Source: Actinomycetes bacterium (lineage in GTDB: Bacteria; Actinomycetota; Acidimicrobiia; Acidimicrobiales; RAAP-2). From it: DNA of 28,479 bases. The notes beneath the pieces are model-generated. The model did not search any database. It saw only the letters and a list, made by a program, of their open reading frames with translations, and was not told the origin of the DNA. Made by a program: the position numbers and the translations under genes. This document shows positions 6,559 through 14,074 of this stretch, piece by piece; the stretch's first letter is position 1; the number at the start of each line of letters is the position of its first letter. The DNA lies in NCBI GenBank assembly GCA_021802025.1, contig JAKABC010000005.1:1-28479 (forward strand). Direction: 5' to 3'.

Positions 6559-7215
6559 GTGAAGCGATACACCCAGGTCCCCGAGCTACTCCTCGGATTC
6601 GACACCGAGACGACGGGACTCAGCGTCACCAGTGAGCGAGCCATCGCTTACGGCTTTATCGCCTACCGATTCGGTGTGCCGTTTTGGGATGAGCACTACT
6701 ACGTTATCCCTGATCGACCCATTACTTCGGGGGCGCAGCGCGTCCACGGCCTCACCCTGGAAGACATCGAGGCAAAGCGGGCGAGTGAAGCCGTCTATCC
6801 GCTGCCCGCGGGACTGGTGCGCGCCATTGAGGTCCTCGGCGACTTCCACCGCCGCGGGGCCTACATCGTGGGCTCGAACGTCTCGCGCTTCGACCTCGAG
6901 ATGCTGCGGCGCAGCTCGATCTCGGTGCTCGGGCGCGCCCTCGACGATGAAGAGTTGGACTTGTCGCTGCTGCGGATCATCGACGTCGTGGAGCACGACC
7001 TAGCCATCGAACCGAGTCGCGAGGCCCGGCCCCGGCGGGGCCTCGAGCACCTGTGCCGGCACTACGGCGTTCGACCTGGCGGGCACGACGCGCTCGGCGA
7101 TGCTCGCGCGGCGGTCGAGGTCTTCTTGGAACAAGTAATCGCCAACAACTCTGGGCAGACCAGCCTCGCACTCAGCACGGATACGAACTCCTACTTCGAC
7201 TCGCTCCAGCGCTAG
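6559..7215 (+). CDS. DnaQ-like (DEDDh) 3'-5' exonuclease
   Basis: 218 residues from the GTG at 6559. All exonuclease motifs are present: ExoI FDTETTGL (Asp15, Glu17), ExoII GSNVSRFDLEM (Asp112) and ExoIII GGHDALGDARAA (His176, Asp181), giving the DEDDh signature. The domain fills residues 10-192, with a short Ser/Thr/Asn-rich tail. It resembles stand-alone proofreading or RNase T-like exonucleases, and no polymerase domain is fused. A GTG at 6514 is also in frame and overlaps the carboxypeptidase stop as GTGA, which would add 15 residues and couple translation. I prefer 6559 because the extra residues are not part of the fold and an A/T-rich CACAAT box sits nine bases upstream. Substrate (DNA or RNA) is not decidable. 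Confidence 0.88.
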   Translation: MKRYTQVPELLLGFDTETTGLSVTSERAIAYGFIAYRFGVPFWDEHYYVIPDRPITSGAQRVHGLTLEDIEAKRASEAVYPLPAGLVRAIEVLGDFHRRGAYIVGSNVSRFDLEMLRRSSISVLGRALDDEELDLSLLRIIDVVEHDLAIEPSREARPRRGLEHLCRHYGVRPGGHDALGDARAAVEVFLEQVIANNSGQTSLALSTDTNSYFDSLQR

Positions 7216-7245
7216 TCGAGAGGGTGGTGCCCGGGGGACAGGTGG

Positions 7246-7251
7246 TAGAGT
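7246..7251 (+). promoter_or_regulatory. -10 box of tRNA-Val gene
   Basis: TAGAGT, 10 bases before the mature tRNA 5' end. The -35 region is unremarkable. Confidence 0.4.
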
Positions 7252-7261
7252 GTTGGGTCAC

Positions 7262-7338
7262 GGGCCGTTGGCGCAGTCTGGTAGCGCACTTGCATGACAC
7301 GCAAGGGGTCACAGGTTCAAGTCCTGTACGGCCCACCA
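7262..7338 (+). tRNA. tRNA-Val (anticodon GAC)
   Basis: A 77-nt cloverleaf that folds by hand without mismatch. The acceptor stem GGGCCGT pairs with ACGGCCC, the D stem GCGC with GCGC, the anticodon stem CTTGC with GCAAG, and the T stem ACAGG with CCTGT around TTCAAGT. The anticodon loop ATGACAC gives GAC at 7296-7298, which reads GUC and GUU valine codons. The discriminator is A and CCA is encoded. The D loop is one base longer than usual. It lies alone, 46 bp after the exonuclease gene. Confidence 0.96.
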
Positions 7339-7344
7339 ACTGAG

Positions 7345-7366
7345 ACGCAAGGCTTCCAGCGTTTTT
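7345..7366 (+). terminator. possible terminator after tRNA-Val
   Basis: ACGC and GCGT pair, with an inner GG/CC around a CTT loop, followed by five Ts (7362-7366). The stem is short and interrupted, so the call rests mainly on the T run directly after a tRNA. Confidence 0.4.
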
Positions 7367-7385
7367 CGGCCTCGTGAAGATTTCG

Positions 7386-7406
7386 GGTGCTCAGATTCCG
7401 AGCACC
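7386..7406. repeat. 7-bp perfect inverted repeat
   Basis: GGTGCTC, seven bases, GAGCACC. No T run follows on either strand, so it is equally likely to be an operator-type dyad or a hairpin that ends or stabilises a transcript. Confidence 0.45.
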
Positions 7407-7755
7407 GTGTGATTAGGGGCCCGTGTGGAGCGTATGACTGTTACGCGTCGTTGCGGTTCAGACGGTGAGTTGAGGCGGAGCCATGCAACCCAAGGCTTCG
7501 CATCGACGGCGTTCGACCGGTTGACTAGCTTCGAGATTCCCGTCGTCGTTTCTACGTCCTCTTCGTCCGCGAGTAGCAATTGGGACCTCGGGTTCCCGTC
7601 AAAAGTGTCAAGAGCACCGCAGTCGATGATGCGTCACCACCCCAGGGTCGGCGCTGCCTGCAGTGGAGTCGCGAAGACCCAGTCAGTCCCCTTGGACGGC
7701 ACGTTCGGGACAACGTTGGTTCAGCGTTCCCTCCGAGCGAGTTAGTGGAGAGATA

Positions 7756-8874
7756 ATGGTGGAGATGCGCGATTATCATCCCGAGACGCTTGCAGTCGCG
7801 GCGGGTCGAGTTGAGTCGCCCGGCGCTCCACTCAACGTTCCTCCGACCTTCGCCTCGACGTATAGAGACGGCGGAGCGATTGGTTACGGACGTTGGGGCA
7901 ATCCAACCTGGAGCGCCTTCGAAGAAGCACTCGGCGTTCTCGAGGGAGGTGACGCCGTAGCGTTTTCCTCCGGCCAAGGGGCCATCGCGACGACGCTGTC
8001 CCTGCTGCCCCCGGGCGCCCGCGTCCTGTATCCCGTTGATGCCTACCTCGGAACGCGGGCGCTCCTCAGTCGGCTCGAGTCGGAGGGCCGCCTCACGATA
8101 CGTCCAATCGACGTGACCGACACCGATGCCGTGCTCGACGCCGTGGGTCACGTGGACGCGCTCTGGCTGGAGTCGCCGACCAATCCGTTGCTCGGCGTGG
8201 CCGAACTCCCTCGGATCCTGACCGCGGCCAACGACGTCGGAGTCGTGAGCGTCGTCGACAACACTTTCGCCACGCCGTTCGTCCAACGACCCCTCACCTG
8301 GGGAGCCACGATCGTGGTCCACTCCGCTACGAAGTACATAGGGGGCCACTCGGACCTCTTGCTGGGTGCGGTCGTGACGAGGGATTCGCAGAGACGCGAT
8401 GAGCTCGTCCGTCGCCGGACCCTCGACGGCGCGATCCCCGGCACGATGGAGACCTACCTCGCCCTGCGAGGACTACGAACGTTGCCGGTCCGACTCGCTC
8501 GCCAGCAGAGCACCGCGGGCGTGCTCGCGACCAGGCTGAGCGAGCACGCCCGCGTAATGCGCGTGCGCTATCCCGGACTCGCCACGGACCCTCATCACGG
8601 GCGGGCACTCAGCCAGATGAAGGGGTTTGGTGCGATGCTGGCCTTTGAGGTGGCCGACGCGGCGGCAGCGGATCGACTCACCGGCGCCCTCGAACTCATC
8701 GTGGGGACTACGAGCCTGGGCGGAGTGGAGACGACGATTGATCGACGACACCGTTGGCCGGGGGAGGAGAACGTGCCACCGGGACTCCTTCGCCTGAGCG
8801 TGGGACTCGAGCACGTTGACGACCTATGGATGGATCTAGAAGGCGCACTCGCACAGCTCGACGCACGGGCGTGA
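7756..8874 (+). CDS. cystathionine gamma-lyase/synthase family PLP enzyme
   Basis: 372 residues of the trans-sulfuration (Cys/Met metabolism) PLP family. Recognisable segments are PPTFASTYRDGG (29-40), YGRWGNPTWSAFEEAL (44-59), FSSGQGAI (70-77), LWLESPTNP (136-144), VVDNTFATP (166-174) and SATKYIGGHSDLL (190-202). Lys193 should carry the PLP Schiff base. Members make or break cystathionine, or release methanethiol or H2S. The exact reaction cannot be read from sequence. The segment GVETTIDRRHRWPGEENVPPGLLRLSVGLEH closes the active site in the usual manner. The start is the ATG at 7756 with GGAG five bases upstream; a second ATG at 7765 is possible. It stands alone after the low-GC spacer and its own base composition looks a little less GC-rich than that of its neighbours. 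Confidence 0.9.
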   Translation: MVEMRDYHPETLAVAAGRVESPGAPLNVPPTFASTYRDGGAIGYGRWGNPTWSAFEEALGVLEGGDAVAFSSGQGAIATTLSLLPPGARVLYPVDAYLGTRALLSRLESEGRLTIRPIDVTDTDAVLDAVGHVDALWLESPTNPLLGVAELPRILTAANDVGVVSVVDNTFATPFVQRPLTWGATIVVHSATKYIGGHSDLLLGAVVTRDSQRRDELVRRRTLDGAIPGTMETYLALRGLRTLPVRLARQQSTAGVLATRLSEHARVMRVRYPGLATDPHHGRALSQMKGFGAMLAFEVADAAAADRLTGALELIVGTTSLGGVETTIDRRHRWPGEENVPPGLLRLSVGLEHVDDLWMDLEGALAQLDARA

Positions 8875-9008
8875 CGTCGCGAGTGCCGTGACGGTCGCCG
8901 ATCGTTTTGGGGTGTGAACAGTTCGCTTCGTGGCGGGGTTCCCCTCGTTCCGGCATGAGCTGCGACGAGGAGATCCTCTTACGTGGGACGGGTCGCGTGT
9001 CCGATCAA

Positions 9009-9033
9009 GGTGGCCGGTCGTACTCCGGCCATC
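9009..9033. terminator. hairpin between convergent genes
   Basis: TGGCCGG (9011-9017) and CCGGCCA (9025-9031) pair perfectly around a 7-nt loop, with two more pairs below, one of them G-U. It lies in the 211-bp gap between the convergent lyase and ApbE genes, so a two-way terminator is plausible. There is no strong T run on either side. Confidence 0.5.
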
Positions 9034-9085
9034 AGTGGTGAGGAGCCACGATCGGTTGTTCGGGCACCGTCGTTAACGTCGTCGC

Positions 9086-9853
9086 TCAGGCGTCGGCGTC
9101 GGCGTCGGCGAAGCGGATCCCCTCGGTGAAGGCCTCGGTGCCGTCGGCGCGGATGAGGTAGGCCTCGTAGCCGTCGATCGCGGCGACGAGGCCGAGGGCG
9201 GCGTCGCCGCCGACAGCCACGGCCGTCGCCAGGGCGTCGGCGAGCGTGAGACTCGGCCCGGTCACGGTGGCCGAGGCGGGTGGGGGACCGAGTCGACCTA
9301 GTGGGTCGACGAGGTGCCGTCCGCGCTCGTACTCCCCCGACGTCGCGATCGCCCGCTCGACCTCGAGGACGGCGGCGAGGGCGTCGGGGCGCCACGGATG
9401 ACGCACGCCGATGCGCCAGGGACCGCCCGTGGGCGGCTCGCCGTGAAGGGCGATATCGCCCCCGCCGTTGACCATGGCCGAGGTGACGCCGGCTTCCACG
9501 AGCCCCGCGAGGGCGCGCTCGAGCGACCAACCCTTCACGAGCCCCGTCGGGTCGACGCCCCCGGGCATCGCGAACGCGTCGAACCACCCTCGTGAGAGGG
9601 TCCCGGCGACCTCACACAGCGCGAGGACCTCGGCCACCTCGGCCGGGGCGTCCTCGAGACGAATCTCGCCGCGGCGCAGTCGGCTGAGGGGGCTCTGGGG
9701 CTTCCACGGGCTGAAGGTCTCGTCGTCGCGGTGAAGCCCGGCCACGGCGGCCCCCAGCGCGACCGAGAGGGCCGCCTCGCCCATCCGCGGCGCGTCGAGG
9801 TGGAACGAGACGACGGTGCCCATGACCTCTTCGGTGTGCACGATGGAGGCCAT
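9086..9853 (-). CDS. apbE: FAD:protein FMN transferase (ApbE family)
   Basis: 255 residues. Signature segments are VMGTVVSFHL near the N-terminus, FDAFAMPGGVDPTGLVKGWSLERA (about 91-114), MVNGGGDIALHG (126-137), TSGEYERGRHLVDP (about 170-183) and TLADALATAVAVGG. ApbE/Ftp enzymes take FMN from FAD and attach it through a phosphoester to a Thr in an SGAT-type motif. Exactly such a target, with SGATYT, is encoded 15 bp upstream in the same direction. No signal peptide or lipobox is visible, so this copy should act inside the cell or during export of its client. The protein ends in a run of Ala-Asp dipeptides. It is about 70-90 residues shorter than enterobacterial ApbE, consistent with missing export sequence. 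Confidence 0.92.
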   Translation of the reverse strand: MASIVHTEEVMGTVVSFHLDAPRMGEAALSVALGAAVAGLHRDDETFSPWKPQSPLSRLRRGEIRLEDAPAEVAEVLALCEVAGTLSRGWFDAFAMPGGVDPTGLVKGWSLERALAGLVEAGVTSAMVNGGGDIALHGEPPTGGPWRIGVRHPWRPDALAAVLEVERAIATSGEYERGRHLVDPLGRLGPPPASATVTGPSLTLADALATAVAVGGDAALGLVAAIDGYEAYLIRADGTEAFTEGIRFADADADA

Positions 9854-9868
9854 CGGCGTTCGGGTCGG

Positions 9869-10360
9869 CTACTTCTTGTGGAGCTTGTCGAGCGCCGACT
9901 GGAGCGAGTAGATGTAGGCCTCGCTCGTGTAGGTCGCCCCCGAGAAGCCGTTGACCTTCGCGCTCTGGGCGGCGAGGACCTCGTGGCGTAAGAGCGGGAT
10001 GACCTGCTGGGCGAGCTGCTGGGAGTAGGGGTCGGCCGTCTGGAGTCCGACGGTGTCGACTCGGGTGATCGAGGTGCCGTCGAGCGTGACGCGCACCGCC
10101 AGCTGGCCGTACCCGTACTGGTAGGTGGTGCCCACGGCGCTGCGGACCCCGGTCGGCGGGGGGCTAGAGCCGGCCGTCGTCGTGGGGGTGGTCGAGCCGC
10201 CGGGTGAGGTCGGGGGCGGCGTGGCGGGCGGGCCCGAGGGGGGATTCGAGGCCGGGGCACTGGTGTGGAGGAGTGGCGCGCGCGAACCGCCCAGGTTGAA
10301 CCCGAGCACGCCGGCGAAGCCGCCGACGGCCGCCACGACCGCGATCGCGGCGCGCTTCAT
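9869..10360 (-). CDS. exported FMN-binding domain protein
   Basis: 163 residues. Residues 1-25 are an N-terminal membrane anchor or signal peptide, residues 33-72 a Pro/Thr/Ser/Gly linker, and residues about 75-163 an FMN_bind domain like that of RnfG/NqrC and PplA. GFSGATYTSEAY at 138-149 is the flavinylation motif, with Thr143 as the expected site of covalent FMN. The upstream gene encodes a ferric-reductase-like membrane protein and the downstream gene an ApbE transferase, so the set looks self-contained: ApbE loads FMN on this protein, which then carries electrons outside the membrane. GGGAGT six bases before the ATG is a fair ribosome site. No haem or iron-sulfur motif is present. The electron acceptor is unknown. 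Confidence 0.9.
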   Translation of the reverse strand: MKRAAIAVVAAVGGFAGVLGFNLGGSRAPLLHTSAPASNPPSGPPATPPPTSPGGSTTPTTTAGSSPPPTGVRSAVGTTYQYGYGQLAVRVTLDGTSITRVDTVGLQTADPYSQQLAQQVIPLLRHEVLAAQSAKVNGFSGATYTSEAYIYSLQSALDKLHKK

Positions 10361-10382
10361 CGGGCCACTCCCGGGCGCGGGG

Positions 10383-10398
10383 CCGGGGTCGCCCCCGG
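10383..10398 (-). other. strong GC hairpin between two operon genes
   Basis: CCGGGG and CCCCGG pair around a 4-nt loop in the 72-bp gap between the ferric-reductase-like gene and the FMN-binding gene. It could reduce read-through or protect an mRNA end, but in DNA this GC-rich such hairpins also arise by chance. Confidence 0.3.
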
Positions 10399-10432
10399 GC
10401 CGGGGCGGGGCGTCGCACGCCCTTGGGACGGG

Positions 10433-11851
10433 TCAGAGCGCATAGACATCGGCGTGCACCGCCTCCTGGGGCACCTTCAAAACGGCGAGGAGCCGCGTCA
10501 CGCTCGAGACGAAGCTCTCCGAACCCGAGACGTATGTGTCGCGCTTGTGGAGGTCGCCGATCAACTCGGTGAGGTGCTCGACGGGCTGGGCGGTGCGCGG
10601 GCCCACGACCTCGTGGAGTCGGCCGCCGTGCCACTTGACGAGCTCGGCGATCTCCTCGCGCAAGACGAGCTCGTCTTCGCTCGAGGCGCGCAGCACCACG
10701 ACCGGACGGGTGCCCTTGGGCAGGTCCTCCAAGAGGGAGCGGACCGAGGTGACCCCGATCCCGCCGGCGATGAGCGCGACCTTGCGAGTGCGCAGGGCGT
10801 GGGCGGTGAAGGTCCCGTAGGGCCCCTCGAGCGCGACCCGCGTGCCCACGGGCAGTCGGGCGAGCGCCGAGGTGAAGTCGCCCACGCACTTCACCGTCAG
10901 TCGCAGGTAGGGGGGCTGGGGCCGGGCCGAGATCGAGAAGGGGTGGGCCTGCCACCACATGCCGCGGGTGAGGAAGCGCCACTCGAAGAACTGCCCGCCC
11001 GAGACGGCCAGGCGTTCCAGGTGGCGACCGCGCAGGATCACGCTCACGACGTCGGGCCCCTCGGGGTGGATCTCCTCAACGACGAGACCGTGACGGATCG
11101 AGCGCACGACCGGCAACCCGACGCGGTAGAGCAGGACGAGTCCGGCGGTCGCGGCCCAGGCGACCGACCAGATGAGCTGGGTCACGGGGTGACCGACGAA
11201 GGAGGGGCCGAGCACAATCTCGTGGGCGAAGGCGAGGGCGAGGGCGAGGTACATGAAGAGGTGGAGGCCCCACCAGTTCTCTCGCTTGATGCGTCGACGG
11301 ATCGGGTAGAACGAGGCGATCGCGACGGCCATCATGAGGACGAACCCGGCCGTGGCGATGCCCATGTCCGGGAAGCCGTTCACCAACGGGCCGATCTCGT
11401 GCAAGACCCCGGTGCGCGCGGCCTGGGCGTAGCCGATCGTGAGGATCACGACGTGAGCGATGATGAGCGAGATGGGCCAGGGCGCGAGTCGCCGGTGCCA
11501 GCGCAGGAGGGTGTCCTGGCCCAGGACCCGCTCCACGAAGGGGATGCGGCTGATGAGTAGCACCATCACGAGGGCGAGGTAGGTGCCGGCGAGCCCCGTG
11601 AGGTTGCCGAGGAAGAGGGCCACGCCACCGGGGGCCGCGAGCTGGTGGCGGCTCGTGGCGGTGAGGGCTATCCCGACCGACAGGCCGAAACCGACCGCCA
11701 CGACCGCGAGCGCGAGGTCGACGAGTAGCGGCCGGGGGGCTGGAGAGCGCGGGGCGCCCGGCGTGTCCCGAGCCGACGCGCCGGACTCATCGGGGCCGAG
11801 CGTGAGCAGCCCGCCCGGGCGGGGGGGCGCGGACGGAGGCTTCGCGGTCAC
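10433..11851 (-). CDS. ferric-reductase-like flavohaem membrane oxidoreductase
   Basis: 472 residues from the GTG at 11851. Residues about 40-250 hold six membrane helices. Two histidine pairs, His119/His133 and His197/His210, are spaced 14 and 13 apart on two helices, the bis-haem pattern of ferric reductases and NADPH oxidases. Residues about 255-350 form an FAD-binding barrel with HPFSIS (303-308). Residues 356-472 are an NAD(P)-binding domain with GGIGVT (363-368). The protein should carry electrons from cytoplasmic NAD(P)H through FAD and two haems to the outer face, where the next gene supplies an FMN protein. The first 38 residues are Pro/Gly-rich and disordered. CAGGCT six bases before the GTG resembles the leaderless pattern seen elsewhere, but the start is not certain; longer in-frame versions are possible. 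Confidence 0.9.
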   Translation of the reverse strand: MTAKPPSAPPRPGGLLTLGPDESGASARDTPGAPRSPAPRPLLVDLALAVVAVGFGLSVGIALTATSRHQLAAPGGVALFLGNLTGLAGTYLALVMVLLISRIPFVERVLGQDTLLRWHRRLAPWPISLIIAHVVILTIGYAQAARTGVLHEIGPLVNGFPDMGIATAGFVLMMAVAIASFYPIRRRIKRENWWGLHLFMYLALALAFAHEIVLGPSFVGHPVTQLIWSVAWAATAGLVLLYRVGLPVVRSIRHGLVVEEIHPEGPDVVSVILRGRHLERLAVSGGQFFEWRFLTRGMWWQAHPFSISARPQPPYLRLTVKCVGDFTSALARLPVGTRVALEGPYGTFTAHALRTRKVALIAGGIGVTSVRSLLEDLPKGTRPVVVLRASSEDELVLREEIAELVKWHGGRLHEVVGPRTAQPVEHLTELIGDLHKRDTYVSGSESFVSSVTRLLAVLKVPQEAVHADVYAL

Positions 11852-12045
11852 GCCGCCAGCCTGTTCGGCCAAACTAAGGGCGACGTGAAGGTCCGATAAG
11901 CCTTGTCGCAACGTTGGCGCCGGGTGTAGGGGGTTCGGGTCGTGGCCGATGTTACGCTCGCCCGGGCGATCACCGCCACGTCCGCCGCGCACCGCGGGGG
12001 GCCTTAGCGGGCGCTTATGTTCGACTGGGAGACTTCGCGGGTGCA

Positions 12046-12101
12046 CTCCGCCGGCCCACCCCGAGGTGGGGACGGGCCCGGGCGGAGGCGTCGTCCCCAC
12101 C
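12046..12101 (+). promoter_or_regulatory. mutually exclusive hairpins in methyltransferase leader
   Basis: Hairpin A: CTCCGCC (12046-12052) pairs with GGCGGAG (12081-12087), with GGCCC (12053-12057)/GGGCC (12074-12078) and ACC/GGT nested around CCGA. Hairpin B: GGTGGGGACG (12065-12074) pairs perfectly with CGTCCCCACC (12092-12101). They share 12065-12074, so both cannot form at once. B ends about 22 bases before the ATG. Such an arrangement could switch expression (attenuator or riboswitch), although strong pairing is common in GC-rich DNA. No known riboswitch core was recognised. Confidence 0.4.
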
Positions 12102-12123
12102 CGCGCACCCCGAAAGGCCCACG

Positions 12124-12891
12124 ATGACCGATCGCCCCGCCCCCGAGTCGCCCGAGCCCGGCTCGAGTCGCGCCCGCCTCAAGACGGCGGTCGCGATCCG
12201 GACCCAGGCGAAGAAGTGGGGCCGGCGCGCCGAGACCTGGGACCGTCACAACGACGCCGGCATGGCCAAGGTGGCCGCGGCCGCGATCGAGCGCTGCCGG
12301 CTGCGCGAGGGGATGGACTGCGTGGACCTGGGCTGCGGCACGGGGCGGCTGGCCCTGGTGCTGGCCCAGGCCGGGGCGAACGTCCTGGGGGTCGACGTGA
12401 GCCCCGCGATGATCGAGAAGATGGAGGCCCGCGCCCGGGCCGAGGGACTCACGACCGTGCGGGGGGTGGCGACGCCCATCGAGCGGCTCAGCCTGCCCGC
12501 CGAGAGCGTGGACCTGGTGACGACCAACTACGCGCTGCACCACCTCGTCGACGACGACAAGGCCAAGGTCGTGGCCGCGGCCTTCGAGTGGCTGCGGCCC
12601 GGGGGTCAGCTGGTGATCGCCGACATGATGTTCGGCCGGGGCGCGACGACCCGCGATCGCGAGATCATCGCGAGCAAGGTGCGCTCGATGGCCAAGCGGG
12701 GGCTGCCGGGCTACTGGCGGATCCTGAAGAACGTGGGCCGGTTCATGCTGCGTCTGCACGAGCGGCCGATCTCCACCGACGCGTGGGTCCGCCTCTACGA
12801 GGCCGCCGGGTTCACCGACGTGGCGGTGAACGTCGTCGTGGCCGAGGCCGCGGTCGTGAGCGGCGTGAAGCCGGGTCCGGCCGCCGCCTGA
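12124..12891 (+). CDS. class I SAM-dependent methyltransferase
   Basis: 255 residues. Motif I is CVDLGCGTGRLALVLA (about 66-81), with LGVDVSPAMIEKM following as the acidic post-I loop and VDLVTTNYALHHLVDDD as the motif II region. ALRPGG-like FEWLRPGGQLVIADMMFG is the typical strand-4 and helix junction. The N-terminal 40 residues are charged and probably cap the active site. The fold matches the Methyltransf_11/25 group, which includes UbiE-like and many natural-product enzymes; the substrate cannot be named. An AAAGG motif seven bases before the ATG supports the start. The gene is divergent from the flavin redox operon across 272 bp. Its leader holds two competing long hairpins. Confidence 0.87.
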   Translation: MTDRPAPESPEPGSSRARLKTAVAIRTQAKKWGRRAETWDRHNDAGMAKVAAAAIERCRLREGMDCVDLGCGTGRLALVLAQAGANVLGVDVSPAMIEKMEARARAEGLTTVRGVATPIERLSLPAESVDLVTTNYALHHLVDDDKAKVVAAAFEWLRPGGQLVIADMMFGRGATTRDREIIASKVRSMAKRGLPGYWRILKNVGRFMLRLHERPISTDAWVRLYEAAGFTDVAVNVVVAEAAVVSGVKPGPAAA

Positions 12892-12907
12892 GCCGCGGCG
12901 CGACGCG

Positions 12908-14041
12908 TCAGCCCGGCGGCGCCCCGGGGCACGCGCCGCTGAGCGGGGCGAGACGCGCCGAGACGCGCGGTGCGCTCGTCACGGCCGCTAGTCCGGGGAC
13001 CGTCCCGTCGCGCGCGAGGCGGGCCAGTGCGCCCGACGAGCCCTTCAGGTAGCCGTTCAAGAAGTCGATCGTCACCCGCTCGACGACGGCCCGGGCGGGC
13101 CCCGGCGGGAGGTAGGCACCGGGGTGGCTGATCCCAAAGAGCGACAGGTAGTCCTTGGGTGAGGGGGCGGCGTCGTAGATCTGGACGCTGCAGGCCGGGG
13201 GGTTGATCGTGTCGGCGGTGCCCTGGACGACGAGCAGCGGGACGGCCCGGGGGCCGGAGAAGTACTGGCCCGGGAACGACGCGAGCTCGGCCCCCGAGAG
13301 CAAGATAGCGGCGGTGATCCGCGGGTCCGTGCAGCAGGTGTTGGCGACCGTGGCCAGGCTCACGTCACCCCCGTCGGAGTGACCGATGACGGCGATCGCG
13401 TGGGGGCGCACGAGTCCCGCGAGGTCGCCCTGGTGGCCCTCGGACATCGCGAGCAGCGCCGTGATGACGTAGCGCAGGTCGGCCGGGTGGTTGACGATGT
13501 CGCTCTCGTTGAGCCCCTCGGGCTCGGCGGGGTCGGTGAAGGGGTAGACCGGCGCCGCCACGACGTAGCCGGCCGCGGCCCAGGCGTCGAGGAGGGCCCC
13601 GTAGGCCTGGGGGGCGATCGCGTAGCCCTCGGAGAACACCACGAGCGGGTAGGGCCCGGCCGCGCGCAGGGGGGACGCACCGGCGGAGGGTGGGCCGCCG
13701 GCCGGACCCGAGGCCGGGTAGTAGACGGTGGTGGGCAGGACTCGCACCGCCGTGCCCCAGGGCTCGCGCACGGTGAGAGAGAGCGTCCCCACGGCGAAGG
13801 GGGGGCCACTCGGCGGTGCCGCGGTCGTCGTCGGGTGCGACGTGGTCGTGGCGGGCGTCGCCGGCGGGTGGGACCGACCGGCCAAAACCACCGCCAGCGT
13901 GCCGAGGGCGACGAGGGCGACCAGCACGCGATAGAGCGCCCGGCGCCGGGCGCGCTGGCGTCGCCGACGCGCACGGGCGGCTACCGAGGGCACGGGCGCG
14001 GCGAGGTCGGATCGACGCCGGTCACGCGCCGGCGCGCCCAC
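12908..14041 (-). CDS. membrane-anchored alpha/beta hydrolase
   Basis: 377 residues. An Arg-rich cytoplasmic stretch (20-38) precedes one membrane helix (about 39-55), followed by a Thr/Pro linker (58-80), so the enzyme faces outside. The hydrolase domain has the nucleophile elbow GHSDGG (Ser222), an acid in GTADTINPP (Asp277) and a histidine in GISHPGAY (His306). The oxyanion region is LVVFSEGYA. It resembles the dienelactone hydrolase/chlorophyllase/PET-hydrolase (platelet-activating-factor acetylhydrolase-like) branch. A Cys pair (CC at 236-237) and Cys284 may form a disulphide. The GTG start at 14041 is the longest plausible one, and the basic stretch would support it. It is convergent with the methyltransferase at a 16-bp gap. 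The substrate is unknown. Confidence 0.82.
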   Translation of the reverse strand: MGAPARDRRRSDLAAPVPSVAARARRRRQRARRRALYRVLVALVALGTLAVVLAGRSHPPATPATTTSHPTTTAAPPSGPPFAVGTLSLTVREPWGTAVRVLPTTVYYPASGPAGGPPSAGASPLRAAGPYPLVVFSEGYAIAPQAYGALLDAWAAAGYVVAAPVYPFTDPAEPEGLNESDIVNHPADLRYVITALLAMSEGHQGDLAGLVRPHAIAVIGHSDGGDVSLATVANTCCTDPRITAAILLSGAELASFPGQYFSGPRAVPLLVVQGTADTINPPACSVQIYDAAPSPKDYLSLFGISHPGAYLPPGPARAVVERVTIDFLNGYLKGSSGALARLARDGTVPGLAAVTSAPRVSARLAPLSGACPGAPPG

Positions 14042-14059
14042 GGGAACGTGTCAACTTGG

Positions 14060-14065
14060 TAGGGT
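14060..14065 (+). promoter_or_regulatory. -10 box before leader ORF and acetyltransferase
   Basis: TAGGGT, nine bases before the ATG of the short leader reading frame at 14075. Transcription would begin within a few bases of that ATG. Confidence 0.4.
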
Positions 14066-14074
14066 CTCCCCATC

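Larger units (their letters stand above)
7339..7755. other. 417-bp lower-GC spacer between tRNA-Val and the next gene
   Basis: This stretch is visibly less GC-rich than the flanks and holds no reading frame I can support. It begins with the possible tRNA terminator. It also has a perfect 7-bp inverted repeat, GGTGCTC/GAGCACC with a 7-nt loop (7386-7406), and another hairpin built from GTTG/CAAC enclosing GGC/GCC near 7470-7490. No T-box, SAM-type or other riboswitch core could be identified. The position at a tRNA 3' end is a classic integration site, but I found no repeated copy of the tRNA end and no integrase. Confidence 0.5.

Noticed and set aside
7391..7579. A 62-codon reverse frame after tRNA-Val
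   Set aside because: It begins without a ribosome site, ends within the inverted repeat at 7386-7406 and has no recognisable domain. Possible, but not supportable.
7425..7745. A 106-codon forward frame in the same spacer
   Set aside because: Ser/Arg/Thr-rich and featureless, and it runs into the ribosome-site region of the PLP enzyme gene; it is probably untranslated leader.
7339..7755. A SAM- or cobalamin-type riboswitch before the PLP enzyme gene
   Set aside because: Sulfur genes often have one, but I found no conserved core of SAM-I, SAM-II, SAM-IV, SAH or T-box elements, only simple hairpins.
11852..12100. An 83-codon N-terminal extension of the ferric-reductase-like protein
   Set aside because: The extra residues are Pro/Gly/Arg-rich and would overlap the methyltransferase leader; the GTG at 11851 with a CAGGCT box upstream is preferred, though not proven.
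11914..12123. A 70-codon N-terminal extension of the methyltransferase
   Set aside because: It is low-complexity and crosses the competing hairpins, while the ATG at 12124 has a ribosome site and begins a normal protein.
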